Below, one piece after another: positions 5,607 through 7,595 of a DNA stretch of 7,595 nt (position 1 is the stretch's first letter; each line of letters starts with the position of its first letter). Origin of the DNA: an uncultured Eubacteriales bacterium (GTDB taxonomy: Bacteria; Bacillota; Clostridia; Lachnospirales; Lachnospiraceae); the NCBI GenBank assembly GCA_900321505.1, contig ONWK01000096.1, forward strand, positions 1-7,595, given 5' to 3'. Position numbers and translations under genes: made by a program. Under the pieces are notes generated by a model that was given only the letters and a program-made list of their open reading frames with translations, had not been told where the DNA came from and did not search any database.

Positions 5607-6772
5607 TCTCAGATAATACATTAAAAGTTAACCCTCTCCCGGCGCCGACCTGGAACTGGCTCAGGGTAAATGATACGGATATCCGTGTTGAAGAGGAGCC
5701 CATGGAGGCCGTGTGCATAGTGAATCTGCTGGGTGAGATATCGGACAGCGCCATGCTGGAGGAGGAAGATGTGGAGAAGCTTCTTTCCGCGGAATCCGGT
5801 ATGGGAAAGGAGTTTGCCGGCTGGATCGCCGGCTGTCCCGTGGATCCGGTGGTGCTTACAACGACTGTGGGTATGAAGCCGGAGAAGCCGGCTGTGCTTG
5901 ATTATTATTCAACGCCGGGCGCCATGACGGCCGCGCGCTGCCAGCTGGTTGCCAGAAAAGGCAGTGAGATGACGGTGGTGATGCGCATTTCCGGAAAGTC
6001 CGCATGGGATCTGGGAACGCTGTGGGATGAGAAGCTGGGAGATATGGCTGAGCAGGAGGCGGAGACAGAGGAATCCGTGGAAGCATCACTGGCTTCCGAG
6101 ACCCGTATCCTTGTTGAGGACGGCGCAAAGGTGCATCTGGTGCAGATATGTGATCCCGGCGAGAAGCTGTCGGTTTACAGCGATGTGGCTGCAGTGCTGG
6201 GCGAGGACAGTGAATTCACTCTGCTGCAGATAACCCTGGGGCGTGAGAATACATTATTCGGCGCGGCTGCGGATCTTCGCGGCGACCGGAGCAGGCTTAA
6301 GATAGATGCGGCATATAATGCGGCAAAGGATCAGCAGGTTGACATAAATTATGTTGCGCGCCATCGCGGTGTGAATACAGAGAGCGAGATAAAGGTTGAC
6401 GGCGTACTCCGCGCCGGAGCAAAGAAGGCTTTCCGCGGAACCATAGATTTCATCCGCGGCTGCAGCGGCTCAAAGGGCGATGAGAGGGAGGATGTGCTCC
6501 TTCTTGACGAGGACGTTGTGAACAGAACCGTACCGCTTATCCTCTGTACCGAAGAGGATGTGGAGGGAAGCCACGGCGCAACCATCGGAGACCTGTCCGA
6601 GGAATCACTGTATTATTTCCGCTCAAGAGGCATATCCGATGAGGCGGCTTATCAGCTGCTGGCGGACGGACGCATGGCAGCGGCATTGAGAAAGATCCCT
6701 GTGAAGGAGATCAGGGATGAACTGCTGGCAGCGTACGGCGAAGTAGAGCCTGCAGAGGATGAGACTATATAG
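5603..6772 (+). CDS. sufD: SufD, SufB-like subunit of the Fe-S assembly scaffold
   Basis: SufD is the SufB paralogue that completes the SufBC2D complex. The protein has 389 residues, somewhat shorter than B. subtilis or E. coli SufD (about 420-440), mostly because of a short N-terminal region. A beta-helix core (about 100-300) is followed by the diagnostic C-terminal stretch EGSHGATIGDLSEESLYY, where His324 matches E. coli SufD His360, the residue thought to take part in cluster formation at the SufB-SufD interface. The neighbouring Cys of E. coli (CSHGA) is Gly322 here. The end RGISDEAAYQLLADGRM mirrors the SufC-docking tail of SufB, as expected for paralogues. The start is fixed by the ATGA overlap with sufB. 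A Glu-rich stretch at about 150-160 is probably a surface loop. Cytosolic; identity is secure from the operon and the C-terminal motif. Confidence 0.93.
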   Translation: MISDNTLKVNPLPAPTWNWLRVNDTDIRVEEEPMEAVCIVNLLGEISDSAMLEEEDVEKLLSAESGMGKEFAGWIAGCPVDPVVLTTTVGMKPEKPAVLDYYSTPGAMTAARCQLVARKGSEMTVVMRISGKSAWDLGTLWDEKLGDMAEQEAETEESVEASLASETRILVEDGAKVHLVQICDPGEKLSVYSDVAAVLGEDSEFTLLQITLGRENTLFGAAADLRGDRSRLKIDAAYNAAKDQQVDINYVARHRGVNTESEIKVDGVLRAGAKKAFRGTIDFIRGCSGSKGDEREDVLLLDEDVVNRTVPLILCTEEDVEGSHGATIGDLSEESLYYFRSRGISDEAAYQLLADGRMAAALRKIPVKEIRDELLAAYGEVEPAEDETI

Positions 6773-6798
6773 ATTACCGGAAGGATATAAGGTACATT

Positions 6799-7595
6799 AT
6801 GAAGAAGACCATAGATGAGATCCGTGCGGATTTCCCTTTTTTCAGGGACACGGAGCTCGCTTATCTTGATAATTCGGCGACTTCTCAGCGGCCGGAGGCG
6901 GTGCTGGATAAGGTGAAGGAATACTACCTTTTTTCCAACGCGAATCCCTTCCGGGGGCTTTACGAGCTCTCGATAACCGCAACGGAGGCTTACGAGGCGG
7001 CGCGGCAGCGGGTTGCGGATTTTATAAATGCGGCTGAGGCGGAGGAGATCATTTTCACGAGAAATGCATCCGAGAGCCTGAATCTTCTGGCTTACAGTCT
7101 GGGAAGCATGCTTACGCCCGGGGATGAGATCATTACCAGCGCGGCTGAGCATCACAGCAATCTGCTTCCGTGGCAGCATGCTGCGAAGCGGACGGGGGCT
7201 GTGGTGAAGTACATGTACCCTGAAAAGGACGGCAGCTTTGATCCCGAAAAGCTTGAAGCGCTGATGACGGATAAGACGAAGATCGTGGCGCTGACGGCCA
7301 TGTCAAATGTCTTCGGAAAGATAGTCGATGTTAAGACACTGGCGGAGATCGCGCATAAATATGGCGCATATTATGTGGCGGACGGCGCCCAGAGCGTGCC
7401 CCACGGAAAGACGGATGTGCAGGAGCTGGGAGTGGACGCGATAGCATTTTCCGGACATAAGATGCTGGCACCCATGGGAATAGGCGTGGTGTACGGCAGG
7501 AGAAAGATGCTGGAGAAGATGCCGCCTTTTCTTACGGGCGGTGAGATGATAGAGACAGTGTCCCTCACAGAAGTGACCTATGCGGAGATACCGCA
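6799..7595 (+). CDS. sufS: SufS, group II cysteine desulfurase (3' end outside window)
   Basis: SufS is a PLP enzyme that converts cysteine to alanine and passes the sulfur as a persulfide to the scaffold, in Firmicutes usually through SufU. The first 265 residues are visible. The start follows AAGG (6789-6792) by 6 bases and lies 26 bases after the sufD stop. Visible motifs are the N-terminal YLDNSATSQRP, the cofactor-stacking His in AEHHSN (118/119), Asp195 and Gln198 in ADGAQSVPH which contact the PLP ring, and the Schiff-base Lys221 in FSGHKM. The SGHK motif without a long insertion and the DNSATSQ start fit SufS rather than IscS/NifS. The sulfur-carrying Cys lies beyond the window. Where many SufS proteins have N-P/V-H-R-G, this one has NPFRG (Phe51), followed by LYELS. 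A sufU gene may follow but cannot be seen. Confidence 0.95.
   Translation, partial: MKKTIDEIRADFPFFRDTELAYLDNSATSQRPEAVLDKVKEYYLFSNANPFRGLYELSITATEAYEAARQRVADFINAAEAEEIIFTRNASESLNLLAYSLGSMLTPGDEIITSAAEHHSNLLPWQHAAKRTGAVVKYMYPEKDGSFDPEKLEALMTDKTKIVALTAMSNVFGKIVDVKTLAEIAHKYGAYYVADGAQSVPHGKTDVQELGVDAIAFSGHKMLAPMGIGVVYGRRKMLEKMPPFLTGGEMIETVSLTEVTYAEIP

Noticed and set aside
6652..7179. 175-codon open frame on the - strand
   Set aside because: It is antisense to the end of sufD and the start of sufS, with no motif of its own.
1..7595. CRISPR array, tRNA, rRNA, insertion sequence or attachment site
   Set aside because: No direct repeat series, tRNA cloverleaf, rRNA sequence, transposase or terminal inverted repeats were seen; the window is almost fully occupied by coding sequence.

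Overview
The window looks like chromosome of a Gram-positive, Firmicutes/Clostridia-type bacterium, most likely of the Lachnospiraceae kind. The reasons are: a C-terminal wall-binding repeat tail rich in Trp, Tyr and Gly with a 'GYWLDRSGAWTY' linker; strong AAGGAGG/GGAGG ribosome binding sites; a YhaO/YhaN-like gene pair; and a suf operon in the order sufC-sufB-sufD-sufS. The family assignment is inference from remembered sequence style, not a search. Every gene reads on the + strand.

Layout. Positions 1-343 are the 3' end of a surface protein with two 42-residue wall-binding-type repeats. Positions 344-451 are a short intergenic region with two inverted repeats and a perfect TATAAT box. Positions 452-3212 hold two tightly coupled genes: an SbcD/YhaO-like metallophosphoesterase homologue and an SbcC/YhaN-like coiled-coil ATPase homologue with a membrane hairpin in its middle. 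A GC-rich stem-loop at 3235-3262 separates this pair from the suf operon. The suf operon has sufC (3367-4104, with a second possible in-frame start at 3280), sufB (4200-5606), sufD (5603-6772, ATGA overlap with sufB) and sufS (6799 onward, cut by the window end).

How the genes work together. By family knowledge, SufC (ATPase) with SufB and SufD forms the Fe-S cluster scaffold, and SufS supplies sulfur from cysteine; their diagnostic residues are present as far as the window goes. The upstream pair is the unusual part. Both proteins are full, open reading frames with recognisable folds, yet almost every catalytic motif has been replaced. The nuclease-like protein has lost its catalytic and metal-binding His/Asp/Asn residues in motifs I, II, III, IV and V. 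The ATPase-like protein has Glu for the Walker A Lys, a destroyed ABC signature, Gln at the first acidic Walker B position and no H-loop His. The pair therefore looks like a doubly degenerate, probably membrane-anchored SbcCD/YhaON-type complex that may act without nuclease or ATPase chemistry. This is the best candidate for something undescribed in the window.
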